Origin: Pseudoalteromonas sp. GCY
GTDB taxonomy: Bacteria > Pseudomonadota > Gammaproteobacteria > Enterobacterales > Alteromonadaceae
Reading direction: 5' to 3'
Length of the DNA: 64,000 nucleotides
NCBI RefSeq assembly: GCF_016695175.1
Contig: NZ_CP068023.1
Span: 1,166,501-1,230,500, forward strand
Shown here: positions 24,928-34,139 of the stretch, in pieces
How the letters are laid out: every line of letters begins with the position of its first letter
Position numbering within the stretch: position 1 is the first letter of the stretch
Notes under the pieces: generated by a model
Told to the model about the DNA's origin: nothing
The model's input: the letters and a program-made list of their open reading frames with translations, nothing else
Databases searched by the model: none
Made by a program: the position numbers and the translations under genes

Positions 24928-26082
24928 TTACCCTTGCTGTACTTTTAGTTGTCTTGCATTGCTCCGTTCTTGGCTACGCGCGCGTTTGGTCCGAAGCTGA
25001 TACATGATAAATCCGGTGACTGACATCCCGGATAAAATACAGCCAAAAATAAACCAGATGACTTTTGTCCAGATCCCTCCAATTGTGCCGTAGTGCAGTG
25101 GATCTGTGATGTGCATAACCGTTTGTAAGCCTGTCATTGAATCAGGGTTTGCATGATGAACGAGAGTATCATTCCAAGTGTTGTAGGCAATATTAATGCT
25201 GTAATCGTCATAGAGTACGTAGTCGTTTGCGCCACTGATTTTGAGCGTATCGCGGTTATGCTCAGGTAGCATGATGTAACTTGGACGAAAGTCAGTGTAC
25301 AGCTGTTGAATTTCACCGAGCGCTAGGTCAACACTGGTCTCTACTGCATTCGCGTTTATTGTAGAGTTGGGTATATCCGCTGCATTTAATGTTTCATGAT
25401 GTTCGAGTTCAACACCTGCATGCCACAGCACCGCTTGCGTTAAATACCACAGTCCGGTGAGGCTCATTACGGCCATAAACCAAAGTGACCATACTCCACT
25501 GAGTTTATGAATGTCAGCGGCAAGCGTACGACCTCCTTGTGATTTACGCAGCTTAAACTGAAAAAATGCCAACCAAAACTTTTTGTATACCACCAGACCT
25601 GTGATCAACGCGCCCAATAGGATCAGTGACATAAACGCCACCAAATAGTAACCAACACTGTAGCCGTTTTGCCATGGAAATAGCAGCCAGCCATGTAATG
25701 AGCGCATAAAGTTAATAAACGTATTGCCGTCATTTATTTCCTGAACAGCGCCGGTGTACTGGTTTACGTATGCAAGCGCATAGGGTTTGTCAACGTCGGT
25801 AAACATCACCACATAGGTTAAATAGGGTTCTCTCACATTGAGCCCCATGACATCTGCACTTGGGTGCTTATCCTTAAACGCGCGTAACACTGAGCCCGCT
25901 GACAACTCACTTACCTGGCTGGGGTTATGTGCCCGAGAATCAGGGTTAGTAAGCCATGTAAGTTCATGGCTGAAAACGGAAATAGTACCTGTGATACAAA
26001 TAAAGCAAAACAGTAGCCATATTGGCAGTGAAAACCAACCATGCAACTGAAACCAAAATTTGTTGCTTATTTTCTTTGCCAT
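24928..26082 (-). CDS. PepSY-domain iron-uptake membrane protein
   Basis: 384 residues with four membrane segments (about 10-34, 135-160, 190-212 and 340-362), the pattern of PepSY-associated TM helix proteins. These inner-membrane proteins go with siderophore receptors and are thought to reduce ferric siderophores or take part in uptake. Motifs HGWFSLPIWLLFCFICITGT, a SLHGWLLFP segment and HKLSGVWSLWFMAVMSLTGL are typical. It is divergent from the TonB-dependent receptor at 26400, with Fur-box-like sequences between. Confidence 0.9.
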   Translation of the reverse strand: MAKKISNKFWFQLHGWFSLPIWLLFCFICITGTISVFSHELTWLTNPDSRAHNPSQVSELSAGSVLRAFKDKHPSADVMGLNVREPYLTYVVMFTDVDKPYALAYVNQYTGAVQEINDGNTFINFMRSLHGWLLFPWQNGYSVGYYLVAFMSLILLGALITGLVVYKKFWLAFFQFKLRKSQGGRTLAADIHKLSGVWSLWFMAVMSLTGLWYLTQAVLWHAGVELEHHETLNAADIPNSTINANAVETSVDLALGEIQQLYTDFRPSYIMLPEHNRDTLKISGANDYVLYDDYSINIAYNTWNDTLVHHANPDSMTGLQTVMHITDPLHYGTIGGIWTKVIWFIFGCILSGMSVTGFIMYQLRTKRARSQERSNARQLKVQQG

Positions 26083-26173
26083 TGTGTGTTCCTAGTTTTT
26101 GAATGACGGCGACAAATTAAAACTGAGGGAGTATTTGCGCAAAAATGTAAATAAAGTATATCTTTTTAAAAGT

Positions 26174-26192
26174 GTAAATGGCAATTATATTC
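26174..26192. promoter_or_regulatory. Fur-box-like site 1 (PepSY promoter side)
   Basis: GTAAATGGCAATTATATTC matches 12 of 19 bases of the consensus GATAATGATAATCATTATC. It lies 92 bases upstream of the PepSY start. A weak match taken alone, but the flanking iron genes make it plausible. Confidence 0.4.
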
Positions 26193-26348
26193 ATTTGGAT
26201 GTGCGTTAAATGGCATGTTTTATTCGTTTAGCGGTTTATCTTACTTGTTTCTTTTATAGGAAAGTTGTTTTAAATTAGTTGTTTACCGATTTTGGGGGCG
26301 TTCCTTAAATCTGGTTCGAAACTGGTTGTAATTCATTTTAATGTTATT

Positions 26349-26367
26349 GCTAATGGTTATCATCTGC
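26349..26367. promoter_or_regulatory. Fur-box-like site 2 (receptor promoter)
   Basis: GCTAATGGTTATCATCTGC matches 13 of 19 bases of the Fur consensus, and similar sequence continues to 26376. It lies about 33 bases before the receptor ATG. Iron repression of the receptor is expected. Confidence 0.55.
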
Positions 26368-26399
26368 ATTATTATCGTTTCGATTTTTACAATATTAGG

Positions 26400-28535
26400 A
26401 TGAACCCAGTGAACACTCTGCCTCTCAAAACGCTCTCATTTGCTGTTATGGCAGCGCTCGGCACGTCAGCATTACAGGTGCAAGCAGCACAGCAAGATAA
26501 TGAAGAAATTGAAAAAATAGTTGTAACGGGAAAATACACCGTCAATGAAGTGATAGACACCGCAACTGGCTTAGGGTTATCTCTTCTTGAGACGCCGCAA
26601 TCTGTTAGTGTTATTACCGCGGCACGGATCAAAGAGCAAAAACTCGATACGTTGACCGACACCGTGTTAAATGCGATTGGGGTGTCAGCGAAAGAAGTTG
26701 ATAATGTTCGTAATACGTTGCAGTCACGTGGCTTTGACATTACCAACTATCAAATTGATGGCGTTCCTTTGTCATGGAGTTTAGCGGGGGATTCAGGTGA
26801 AACCATCGCGGATGTTGCTATATACGAGCGCGTGGAGTTTGTGCGTGGTGCAACGGGGTTATTGACCGGAGCGGGTGATCCTTCAGCTTCTATTAACCTA
26901 GTACGCAAACATGCAAATAGCACCGACCTCACAGGTTTTGCTAGTGTTTCTTTGGGGAGCTGGAACAATAAAGAAGTGATGGTGGACGTTGCCAATGGAT
27001 TAACCAACGACGGTAGTGTGCGCGGACGTGTGGTGGCGAAGTATGAAGAAGGTGACTCGTACTTAGATCTCTTCTCTGACGAAAGTACCGTGCTTTATGG
27101 GGTACTAGAAGCGGATTTAAACACGCATTCGACGATCCGCGTTGGTGCTAGCTATCAGCGTAATGATCCTACCAGTCCAACTTGGGGGGCATTACCTACT
27201 TTCTTTACTGATGGAAGTAAAACAGACTGGGAAGTAGAAAAAACCACAGCTGCAAATTGGACTGAGTGGCAAACTACTGGCACTAATGCTTTTGTCAACT
27301 TTAGCCACAACTTTGCAAATGGCTGGGAACTGGTCGCCAATTACAACAAACTGAAATACGAGCAAGATACAGAGCTGCTGTATTTATTCGGTACATTGGA
27401 TAAAACAACAGGTGAGGGCTTAGCGTCTTGGCCTTATAAAAGTACTGGTGAAAGTAACCAAGACAGCTTTGATATCCAGCTTAAAGGTTTTTATCAACTC
27501 GCCGGTCGTGAGCATGATTTCGTAACTGGCGTGCTTTACAGTGAGCAAAGCGCCGATACACTCACTTTCGCTGCGCTCGATAATGCCTTTTTGCCAGTTG
27601 GCAATTTTTACGAGTGGGATGGTAATTTTCCTGAGCCGACGTGGGGCACAGAAACCTCAGTTGCTCAAGATATGGATACCGAGCAAAAAGGGTTTTACGC
27701 CGCAACAAGGCTAAATCTCAGTGATGAGCTTAAAGTAATAGCGGGTGGTCGTTTGTCGAGCTGGCAGCGCGAAGGCGAAAGCTATGGCGTCATCACTGAT
27801 TTTGGCGACAATGGCGTATTTATACCATACGCTGGTGCCTTATACGACCTGTCGACAACGCAGCGAGTGTATGCAAGTTACACTGAAATATTCCAGCCGC
27901 AAAATGCCCAAGACCGTAATGGTGATTTCCTTGATCCAATCAAAGGCAAATCATACGAAGTGGGGCTAAAAAGCACGTATCTAGATGATACGCTGCAAAC
28001 AACATTGGCGATTTTCCAAATCGAACAAGATAACCTAGCTCAAGATGATGTTGGATACATCGTTCCTGGTTCGGTAAATACAGTCGCGCAATATGCTGCT
28101 GAAGGCACAACCAGTAAAGGCTTCGAATTTGAAGTGGTGGGTCAATTGACTGACGGTTTTGATGTGCATTTGGGTTATTCACAATATAAAGCCGAAGATG
28201 CCAACGGCGTTGAAGTGAATACGGATAATCCAAGAAAGCAGTTTAAGTTGTATACGACTTACCAATTTGTGAATGCTTTACCCGAGTTGACGATTGGTGG
28301 TGGCGTGAACTGGCAGGATGACACTTATTCAGTAACGGGCAACGATAGGCTAGAGCAAGATGCCTATGCACTGGTTAGCTTGATGGCAAACTACGCACTG
28401 GCAGACAATATGGCGCTACAACTCAACGTAGAAAACCTCTTCGATGAAAAGTACTACAGCCAAATTGGCTTCTTTGATCAGTATCGTTATGGCGCGCCGA
28501 GAAATTACAGCTTAAGTTTTAGCTATGATTTTTAG
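26400..28535 (+). CDS. TonB-dependent siderophore receptor
   Basis: 711 residues from the ATG at 26400 (an upstream in-frame start at 26292 would add a run that is not a signal peptide and would cover the Fur site). Signal peptide to about residue 26, a TonB-box-like EKIVVTGKY, a plug domain (LLETPQSVSVITAARIKEQ, with YERVEFVRGATGLLTGAGDPSASINLVRK) and a 22-strand barrel ending in the aromatic SLSFSYDF. The pattern is of the FhuE/FpvA-type ferric siderophore receptors. It works with the PepSY protein. No siderophore synthesis genes are in the window. Confidence 0.94.
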   Translation: MNPVNTLPLKTLSFAVMAALGTSALQVQAAQQDNEEIEKIVVTGKYTVNEVIDTATGLGLSLLETPQSVSVITAARIKEQKLDTLTDTVLNAIGVSAKEVDNVRNTLQSRGFDITNYQIDGVPLSWSLAGDSGETIADVAIYERVEFVRGATGLLTGAGDPSASINLVRKHANSTDLTGFASVSLGSWNNKEVMVDVANGLTNDGSVRGRVVAKYEEGDSYLDLFSDESTVLYGVLEADLNTHSTIRVGASYQRNDPTSPTWGALPTFFTDGSKTDWEVEKTTAANWTEWQTTGTNAFVNFSHNFANGWELVANYNKLKYEQDTELLYLFGTLDKTTGEGLASWPYKSTGESNQDSFDIQLKGFYQLAGREHDFVTGVLYSEQSADTLTFAALDNAFLPVGNFYEWDGNFPEPTWGTETSVAQDMDTEQKGFYAATRLNLSDELKVIAGGRLSSWQREGESYGVITDFGDNGVFIPYAGALYDLSTTQRVYASYTEIFQPQNAQDRNGDFLDPIKGKSYEVGLKSTYLDDTLQTTLAIFQIEQDNLAQDDVGYIVPGSVNTVAQYAAEGTTSKGFEFEVVGQLTDGFDVHLGYSQYKAEDANGVEVNTDNPRKQFKLYTTYQFVNALPELTIGGGVNWQDDTYSVTGNDRLEQDAYALVSLMANYALADNMALQLNVENLFDEKYYSQIGFFDQYRYGAPRNYSLSFSYDF

Positions 28536-28551
28536 CAGACTGTAAACTAAC

Positions 28552-28577
28552 AAAGCGTGGCTAGTGAGCCACGCTTT
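28552..28577 (+). terminator. Terminator after siderophore receptor gene
   Basis: A perfect 11-bp stem AAAGCGTGGCT / AGCCACGCTTT with a 4-base AGTG loop, 17 bases after the receptor stop. The T tail is only TTT. Confidence 0.75.
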
Positions 28578-28648
28578 ATAAGCTATTTTATTAACTTTAA
28601 GTTCATTTAAAAGTGTTATCTTTATCATTCTAAATCAAGGAGGTGATT

Positions 28649-28980
28649 ATGAAATGTCCGGAAATAAAGGGCTTGGAATTCTCTGAGCGTTCTAAACAAG
28701 CAATTGCACAAATTAAAGATATCGAAGATTTAGGCAGTATGTTAACAACTGCTGTTGCAGCAAGTCAGATTACCACAATCTTTGTGGGTAATAACGCCGC
28801 AGTAAGTACAATCAACCTTGCTTCACCGATTTTATTCAATTTTCAAATGCAATGAATGGTGCAGCTTTAATCCCAAGAAGTGCGTTGTTTACTATTGCTG
28901 CTACCACATCTTGGAAAGTTGCTGATAATAAAGAAAAGCAATTTTGGAAAGCGGTAGCTAAGGGGTGCAAAGTGCAATGA
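28649..28980 (+). pseudogene. Frameshifted small gene with a perfect Shine-Dalgarno sequence
   Basis: The first part reads from ATG 28649 (MKCPEIKGLEFSERSKQ...) to a stop at 28853-28855. A second frame, open from about 28826, carries on with DFIQFSNAMNGAALIPRSA and ends at 28978-28980. A single base missing near 28827-28830 would join them into about 110 residues. Upstream, AAGGAGGTGAT (28637-28647) is a full match to the 3' end of 16S rRNA. The second part could instead start at its own ATG 28852 (42 codons, overlapping ATGA with both neighbours). I do not recognise the family. A sequencing error, mutation or two coupled genes are all possible. Confidence 0.55.
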
Positions 28981-29552
28981 AACATTTAGTACTAGGTATA
29001 GTTGCAGCAGCTGCGATAAGCATTTTTAATGTAAAGGCTTCAGAGGCTTACACTGAAATATATAACAAGCTACCGCTAAGTGAATCGGAATTCTCTTCTT
29101 TGCAGAGTAAATTTGATTTGAAGTCGAGTGAGCAAATCATGATGATTGAATTGTTATCAAGCTATAATTCTTTACATAAGAGAAGAATGAGTTGTAGGGC
29201 TGTCGACAATACAATTACTGCAAAGCAAATGGATGCTTTGAACATAGACAAAAAGCATTATGTAACCGTGTTATTTTACGTCGATAGTTTAAACAAGAGT
29301 AGGTGTGAATTAGCTGAGTATGAGCATTTTTTAAGGTCGCTTGCTGTCAATTTGGTCGCTCAAAAAGATCCAAAAAGCATTGGGCTGATAAATTCCATGA
29401 ATATTCTATCATCTCGCCTTTATGGAGATTTTAGGGAATTTAAAGCTGAGTTTAACCTCTTACCGGAACAAGTTCGAGAAGCAGCTCTTAACGCTGACTA
29501 TTTAAAGAAAAATTTCAGGTTATTTGATACGCTTGACGATGTAGCGGAATAA
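28977..29552 (+). CDS. Small secreted protein of unknown function (paralogue of 29775 pseudogene)
   Basis: 191 residues from ATG 28977, which has AGGGG upstream and overlaps the previous stop (ATGA); an alternative GTG start at 28965 is less likely. A signal peptide (MKHLVLGIVAAAAISIFNVKA) is followed by an alpha-helical mature part with two Cys (SCRAVDN, SRCELAEYEHF) that may form a disulfide. The C-terminal half (RSLAVNLVAQK, AEFNLLPEQVREAALNADYL) is repeated with changes in the broken gene downstream. Function unknown; it looks like a lineage-specific duplicated family. Confidence 0.8.
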   Translation: MKHLVLGIVAAAAISIFNVKASEAYTEIYNKLPLSESEFSSLQSKFDLKSSEQIMMIELLSSYNSLHKRRMSCRAVDNTITAKQMDALNIDKKHYVTVLFYVDSLNKSRCELAEYEHFLRSLAVNLVAQKDPKSIGLINSMNILSSRLYGDFREFKAEFNLLPEQVREAALNADYLKKNFRLFDTLDDVAE

Positions 29553-29608
29553 ATCGCATGGTGAACTACAGCTTTTATTACTTTTTCTAAAAGTGGTTTC
29601 ATTCCAAC

Positions 29609-29637
29609 TGGCGCAGCTACTGCTTGCTGCTGCGCCA
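29609..29637 (+). terminator. Hairpin between the two paralogues
   Basis: Stem TGGCGCAGC (29609-29617) / GCTGCGCCA (29629-29637) with an 11-base loop. No T run follows, so it is a possible Rho-type or weak terminator. The rest of 29553-29774 shows nothing else. Confidence 0.45.
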
Positions 29638-29774
29638 ATACAGTTCGGTGGCGTACAATGCATTCTTCTATTAAATGGCCTTATGACTGCGTGAATCAAT
29701 TAACTACACGCTTTACTTTAATTTATTTCAAAGCCTATACGCTTGCGGGTTATACCGTCAAATAAGGAATATTT

Positions 29775-30311
29775 GTGAAACCCTTGCTATTAGTTTTGAT
29801 ATTGTTTGCGTTTGCGCCGCAAACTAACGCTGAAATAATGTCAGTAGATCTTACGCCGACTATTGAGTAACCAGTTGAACAACTTGAACCTGTTCAAAAG
29901 ACGCTGCTTAGTGAGCTATTAAATAGCGTAACACAACTGGGTGATAGAAAAGCGGCATGCGAAAATGCGCGTGTTATTACACCAAAACAATTACACAGTC
30001 TTAATATTACCCCGCAGCAGCGAGGTATCGTTTTATCTTATTTTTATATTCACCAAAAAAGGGAATGTGAAGCCGAAGAATATGGCGAGTTCGCCAGACT
30101 TGTTGCGGCGAATTTAGCGGTGCAAAAGCAGTCAGAAGTCTTAAGGTTCGTGAATGCGCTAAACACGGTAAGCTCCAGCGTTTATTTCGATTATGTTGAA
30201 ACGGAGCTGGAGTTTAACCAGCTACCAGAAAGAGTTCGCAATAAAACCTACCAAGCCGAGTTTTTACAACATCCGTTTAGTCTTATGCATATGCTAGAAC
30301 AGTTCGAATGA
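29775..30311 (+). pseudogene. Nonsense-mutated paralogue of the 28977 secreted protein
   Basis: A 179-codon frame starts at GTG 29775 (AAGGA 8 bases upstream) with a signal peptide (KPLLLVLILFAFAPQTNA) and ends at 30311. It is interrupted by TAA at codon 32 (29868-29870, context GAG-TAA-CCA). After the stop it keeps full protein similarity to the 28977 gene: AACENARVITPKQLHSLNIT against SCRAVDN...TAKQMDALNI, then ECEAEEYGEFARLVAANLAV and EFNQLPERVRNKTYQAEFL. A single C-to-T change (CAA to TAA) would explain it. An internal GTG at 30120 gives a short frame that is unlikely to be used. Confidence 0.85.
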
Positions 30312-30348
30312 TTCGGCGCGTTGTTACTGATTAAGTAAAACCTAAGCT

Positions 30349-30513
30349 AACATAATACGGTTTAATAATTCGTATGCGGTACGTTTTGCGATATTCACAT
30401 TGATCGCGAGCGTGCTATTACTCAGTGTTAAACACGTTTATGGTCTGGCAGTAGTGATGTTTATTTCGGGACTCGCGTTTGATGCTACTCGCCTGGTATC
30501 AAAAACACGATGA
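30349..30513 (+). pseudogene. Possible remnant of a small membrane protein
   Basis: An open frame without a start codon reads a membrane-like sequence (FAIFTLIASVLLLSVKHVYG and VVMFISGLAFDATRLV) before TGA at 30511. Only a late internal Met is present. It looks like decayed coding DNA, consistent with the broken gene just upstream. The rest of the 30312-30552 gap shows nothing. Confidence 0.3.
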
Positions 30514-30552
30514 TACAAGGCGAGCAACTCAAGTTGTCAGTGATTAGGATGT

Positions 30553-30577
30553 AAAAGTCGCGCTTACTTCGCGCGAC
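30553..30577 (-). terminator. Terminator of the metallophosphoesterase gene
   Basis: Read on the - strand: stem GTCGCGC / GCGCGAC with a 7-base loop, followed by TTTTAC. The stop codon of the gene lies inside the hairpin. Confidence 0.75.
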
Positions 30578-32009
30578 ATACCGCTTGTTTATCTGTGGTT
30601 TCGCTGTTGCAGGTTAAAAAAGCGGTACCACTTTCATCCAAAAACTCTCCTTGCCACGCACCATCTTTGCCAAGCTTAATTGATAAAAAGCCAAACTTAC
30701 CTTGCTCATTAACGAGTGCGTTTTGGTTATCAAGTGCATAATCAAATTCGCTAAAGGCATTGGTATCACTGAGGCTGACGCCGCTATTACCGACAACGAT
30801 TTGCGGAGGACGAGCGGTACTGGCGGCAAAGGTTGAAGACTGATAAATATGCATATGTCCAGCGAGTGATAAAGTCACGTGTTCAGGCAATTTACCTTGT
30901 CTGGTGTTCTTCAGCGCGGTTTGCAACATCACGTTTAGTGTGTCTTTGGTTGTCGGGTCTTCAACGCCCCAGATGGGTCTGTGGCTCATAATCCACATGG
31001 GTTTGGCTTTGAGTAGTTCGCTTCTGACATTAAGTCGTTGATATTGCTGTTGGTAGACTTTTGTTAGGCCATTGTCTGCACTGGCATCACAGGCATTAGC
31101 GCTATCCATTACCCAAACACTGAGCGGTTTTAAGTTGATGGTGTAGGAGTTTTGCACAATGATATGGGCACTTGCAGATTGTGGCGGTTGATTATAATCC
31201 CCCTGTGTAGGACATTGCTGTTGCTCAATGGCATCAGGAAGGTTGGCTCCCGGGCCAAAAAAGTAAAACCAGCCAATTCCTGCGCGGCTACAAAGTTCAT
31301 GATTGCCTCGTGCAAAAATCCATGGTGCGGTTGCTGAAAGATCCGTTGTTGCGGCAAAAAAGTCGGCTTGCCAGTTGCTCCATGTATCTGGTCTTGGGCT
31401 ATTTAACGCGTTTTGACTGTAGTAGGTATCGTTGAGACCGCAGCTAGTACCGCCATATCCACCATCGCCTGCGTCATAAGCATAGGTATCACCGGAAATC
31501 GCACCACCGGTGCCTCGATAGTTGAAATCCCCCATATGGAGCAACAATTGCGGTTGTTGCTTTGCCCCTTGCTCTGCGAGGGTTTTAAACGGCTCGGCGG
31601 CAGAGTTGTTTTCGCAAACTGATGACTTGCAGCCGGTATCGCCAAAAACCGCAATTTTATTCGGATCGAATGTCACGGGCGCTAACGAGAACTGGCTACC
31701 ACTGATGGTATAAGCCGTGTTTGGGGAGATTTTTGCCTCGCATACAGTGACCGGAAAGTGTGTTTGGTTCGGACGCATTGCTCGCAACTGCATCGGCATG
31801 GATTTTTTACCAAAGAGCAAGCTTGGGCATTGATTGGCGTCGCTGAGCACGCCGTCAACAACGACGCGCGCGTAGATATTTGGGGCTTCAGTAGTGGAAG
31901 GCGCGAACATTGAGTAAGCGCCTAATACTTTGGTATTCGTTTGTTGGACTGCAAACGTGCTGCTACAAGCAATTAAATTGAGCGTCGCAATGGCGATGAT
32001 GATGCGCAT
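30564..32009 (-). CDS. Metallophosphoesterase lipoprotein
   Basis: 481 residues. A short signal with a lipobox (LNLIACSS) points to a membrane-anchored lipoprotein. The calcineurin-like phosphoesterase motifs are in order: AVFGDTGC (D-x-[GH]-like), LLHMGDFNYRG (GD), FARGNHELC (GNH[ED]), IMSHRPIWG (H) and LSLAGHMHIYQ (GHxH). It probably hydrolyses phosphate esters outside the cytoplasm. It is the last of three - strand genes for exported proteins; the gap to the 32101 gene is 91 bases. Confidence 0.9.
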   Translation of the reverse strand: MRIIIAIATLNLIACSSTFAVQQTNTKVLGAYSMFAPSTTEAPNIYARVVVDGVLSDANQCPSLLFGKKSMPMQLRAMRPNQTHFPVTVCEAKISPNTAYTISGSQFSLAPVTFDPNKIAVFGDTGCKSSVCENNSAAEPFKTLAEQGAKQQPQLLLHMGDFNYRGTGGAISGDTYAYDAGDGGYGGTSCGLNDTYYSQNALNSPRPDTWSNWQADFFAATTDLSATAPWIFARGNHELCSRAGIGWFYFFGPGANLPDAIEQQQCPTQGDYNQPPQSASAHIIVQNSYTINLKPLSVWVMDSANACDASADNGLTKVYQQQYQRLNVRSELLKAKPMWIMSHRPIWGVEDPTTKDTLNVMLQTALKNTRQGKLPEHVTLSLAGHMHIYQSSTFAASTARPPQIVVGNSGVSLSDTNAFSEFDYALDNQNALVNEQGKFGFLSIKLGKDGAWQGEFLDESGTAFLTCNSETTDKQAVCRAK

Positions 32010-32100
32010 GACTTCATTCCTTTTTGAACAGTTGAATGAAGTTTAATGCATTGTTAACAATTTGCGAGTCTTGAATACGAATATCCTTATTCTCAGCTGA

Positions 32101-34089
32101 TTATTGGTGTTTGCAGCGGTAGAAGCCAGTGACTGTGTCTTGACTAAAGCGCGTGCCGTTAACATAGGTGTCTTGGTTGATTTTACCAAACTGCGCTAGG
32201 TTAAATTGCAATCGTGCAAGCATTTCAGCACTCGAGGCCTGCTCAAAGATTTCTGTTACCGGTGGATCGCCAACAAAGTTGGTATACCAAGGAAACCAAG
32301 AATTATCCTGCCCACTGACTGTTTGATTCGGATAATAATTCCCCCCTTGCCAACGGTCGAAGGTAAGATCTTCGAGGCTAAATAGGCCAAAACCTGGCTG
32401 TGTCATACAAGCATCAGCCGCCTGATACTCAGGGTAACCTGAGCTGGCAGCAAAATGATTACAAACATTATGTGGCAAATTACTGCTATTCGCCGCTTGA
32501 TATTCCACCTTTCTAAACATCACAGGATGTGCGGGGCTTCCTGATGGGTAGACGATATTTGCCGCGACAGGTGAACCCCAGCGATAATGATACATGGCCA
32601 TAGCCAATCCTAAATCTTCCTTACTGGTGGCAACATTATCTGGATGAGTCCACACTCCACCCGGATCGGTTGGCGTTGCCCCATTTTTAAAAATGATCCC
32701 ATATTGATTGTCTTCTAATTGATTCATCAGATTTGGCGTTGTGTTGTCAACTACCGTCGTTGGGATCATTGCGCTTGCGGCATTGGGAGTATAGGTGAGT
32801 GTTGGGTTATTTAACGCCTTCCAGCATAGCAAGCCATAACCATAGCCATTGGCTATCATCGGGCAGCCAGACATTGCCGATGCCGATTGGTTGCTTTCAT
32901 ACGCATGTGTTGTTGAACGTGCCGAAACTTCGCCGGAGCTAACCAATATTCCCCAAGCATTGCGAGTAATGCGAATATCAGCAAATTCAGTGTCAGGAAT
33001 AAATACCGTTGTGGCCGAAATAACCTGTAGCCCTAAGTCCAATTCTAGTAGAGACGTGGCAACGAGGGCATCTTCATGAAGCTTTGGGTACTGCGTCATA
33101 ATCGTTTGCTGCGATGGTTTAATCACAGCGTCTCTTGGTGTTAGCCCCAATAGATATAAGCGATCGTTATCAAGATAGCTTGCCAGTAAGCGTGATAGCT
33201 CAAGTTGTGCGATTGGACGCTTGGCTTGAATATTTGAGCTGGTATCCGTGAGGGTGAGGTCGGTATTTTGAAGCAGCAACCAATGCTTATCACTTAGACC
33301 CACAACCTGAGTTTGATTAAGGATGTGGCGAGATACGCTATCAGCTTGGCGAGTAACAATTAAGCTATCGTCATTCAACGGATAGCTAGACTGTGTGGTG
33401 TCATTGTGGTGATGACGCAGCGCCGGTGGCTGATATTGTCCGATTAAGGTGGTAAGTTCAATGCGAATGGCGTCGCGAGTACTTTGAATAAGCCAATTTC
33501 CGGTTTCATCTCGAACAAAAATAGCCGGACTATATTGACCAGATTTATCCACGCTAAATGCTTGCCAAGTGGTATTACAGGCTTTGGCACAGGAGGCTGA
33601 GCTTCGAGTAAGGGATGACTTATCTTTTGTCAGAGATTCGTCATAGTTATCATTAAATACAAAGGATAACTCAGCTTTACCCGAGGCGAGTTGTAACGTG
33701 AGCAGTAAGCGCCGTTGATTGCCGCTGGCATAGAGTCTGTTTTCTTTTAGATAACCGAGCTGGAGTTGAGAGTAACTCTCTAACTTTTTCATGTTTCCAG
33801 CTTCACCTTGATAGCTGGGCTCATACGTCTCGCTATTGAATGGTGCGGTTTGCTCTAATTGGGGAAATTGCAACGTTTGTTTGCAGGCATCTTCTGCGCA
33901 TGTTTGTAAGGTGATCCGTTGGTCCTGATATTGAAAAGAATACCAAGGTGAAAGGGCTTGATAACCTTGTTGTCCTGCGTGAAATAATAACGGTAGGGTT
34001 GATGTGTCGTAGTGCTCTGACTCTGCTGAGGCGTTAACACTCAAAGACAAAGCCCAGCAGGTAAGCGTGGTGGCGATGAACTTATTCAT
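32101..34089 (-). CDS. Large secreted protein of unknown function (662 aa)
   Basis: A signal peptide (to about residue 22, VNASA) is followed by a long mature part, rich in Ser, Thr, Asn and Gln with several paired Cys (CAEDACKQ, CAKACNTT, CPMIANGYGYGLLCW, C-terminal FYRCKHQ). I do not recognise a family. The middle shows a run of beta-strand-like segments (LLELDLGLQVISATTVFIPD), the C-terminal third has GGVWTHPDN and a Trp/Tyr-rich part. It lies 50 bases downstream of the 533-residue gene, on the same strand, and is likely co-transcribed. A surface or exported enzyme or adhesin is possible but not shown. Confidence 0.75.
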   Translation of the reverse strand: MNKFIATTLTCWALSLSVNASAESEHYDTSTLPLLFHAGQQGYQALSPWYSFQYQDQRITLQTCAEDACKQTLQFPQLEQTAPFNSETYEPSYQGEAGNMKKLESYSQLQLGYLKENRLYASGNQRRLLLTLQLASGKAELSFVFNDNYDESLTKDKSSLTRSSASCAKACNTTWQAFSVDKSGQYSPAIFVRDETGNWLIQSTRDAIRIELTTLIGQYQPPALRHHHNDTTQSSYPLNDDSLIVTRQADSVSRHILNQTQVVGLSDKHWLLLQNTDLTLTDTSSNIQAKRPIAQLELSRLLASYLDNDRLYLLGLTPRDAVIKPSQQTIMTQYPKLHEDALVATSLLELDLGLQVISATTVFIPDTEFADIRITRNAWGILVSSGEVSARSTTHAYESNQSASAMSGCPMIANGYGYGLLCWKALNNPTLTYTPNAASAMIPTTVVDNTTPNLMNQLEDNQYGIIFKNGATPTDPGGVWTHPDNVATSKEDLGLAMAMYHYRWGSPVAANIVYPSGSPAHPVMFRKVEYQAANSSNLPHNVCNHFAASSGYPEYQAADACMTQPGFGLFSLEDLTFDRWQGGNYYPNQTVSGQDNSWFPWYTNFVGDPPVTEIFEQASSAEMLARLQFNLAQFGKINQDTYVNGTRFSQDTVTGFYRCKHQ

Positions 34090-34139
34090 AATCTTTCCTT
34101 ATTGGAGTAGGGTAGCGCATGGCTACCCTTAACAAAAAC

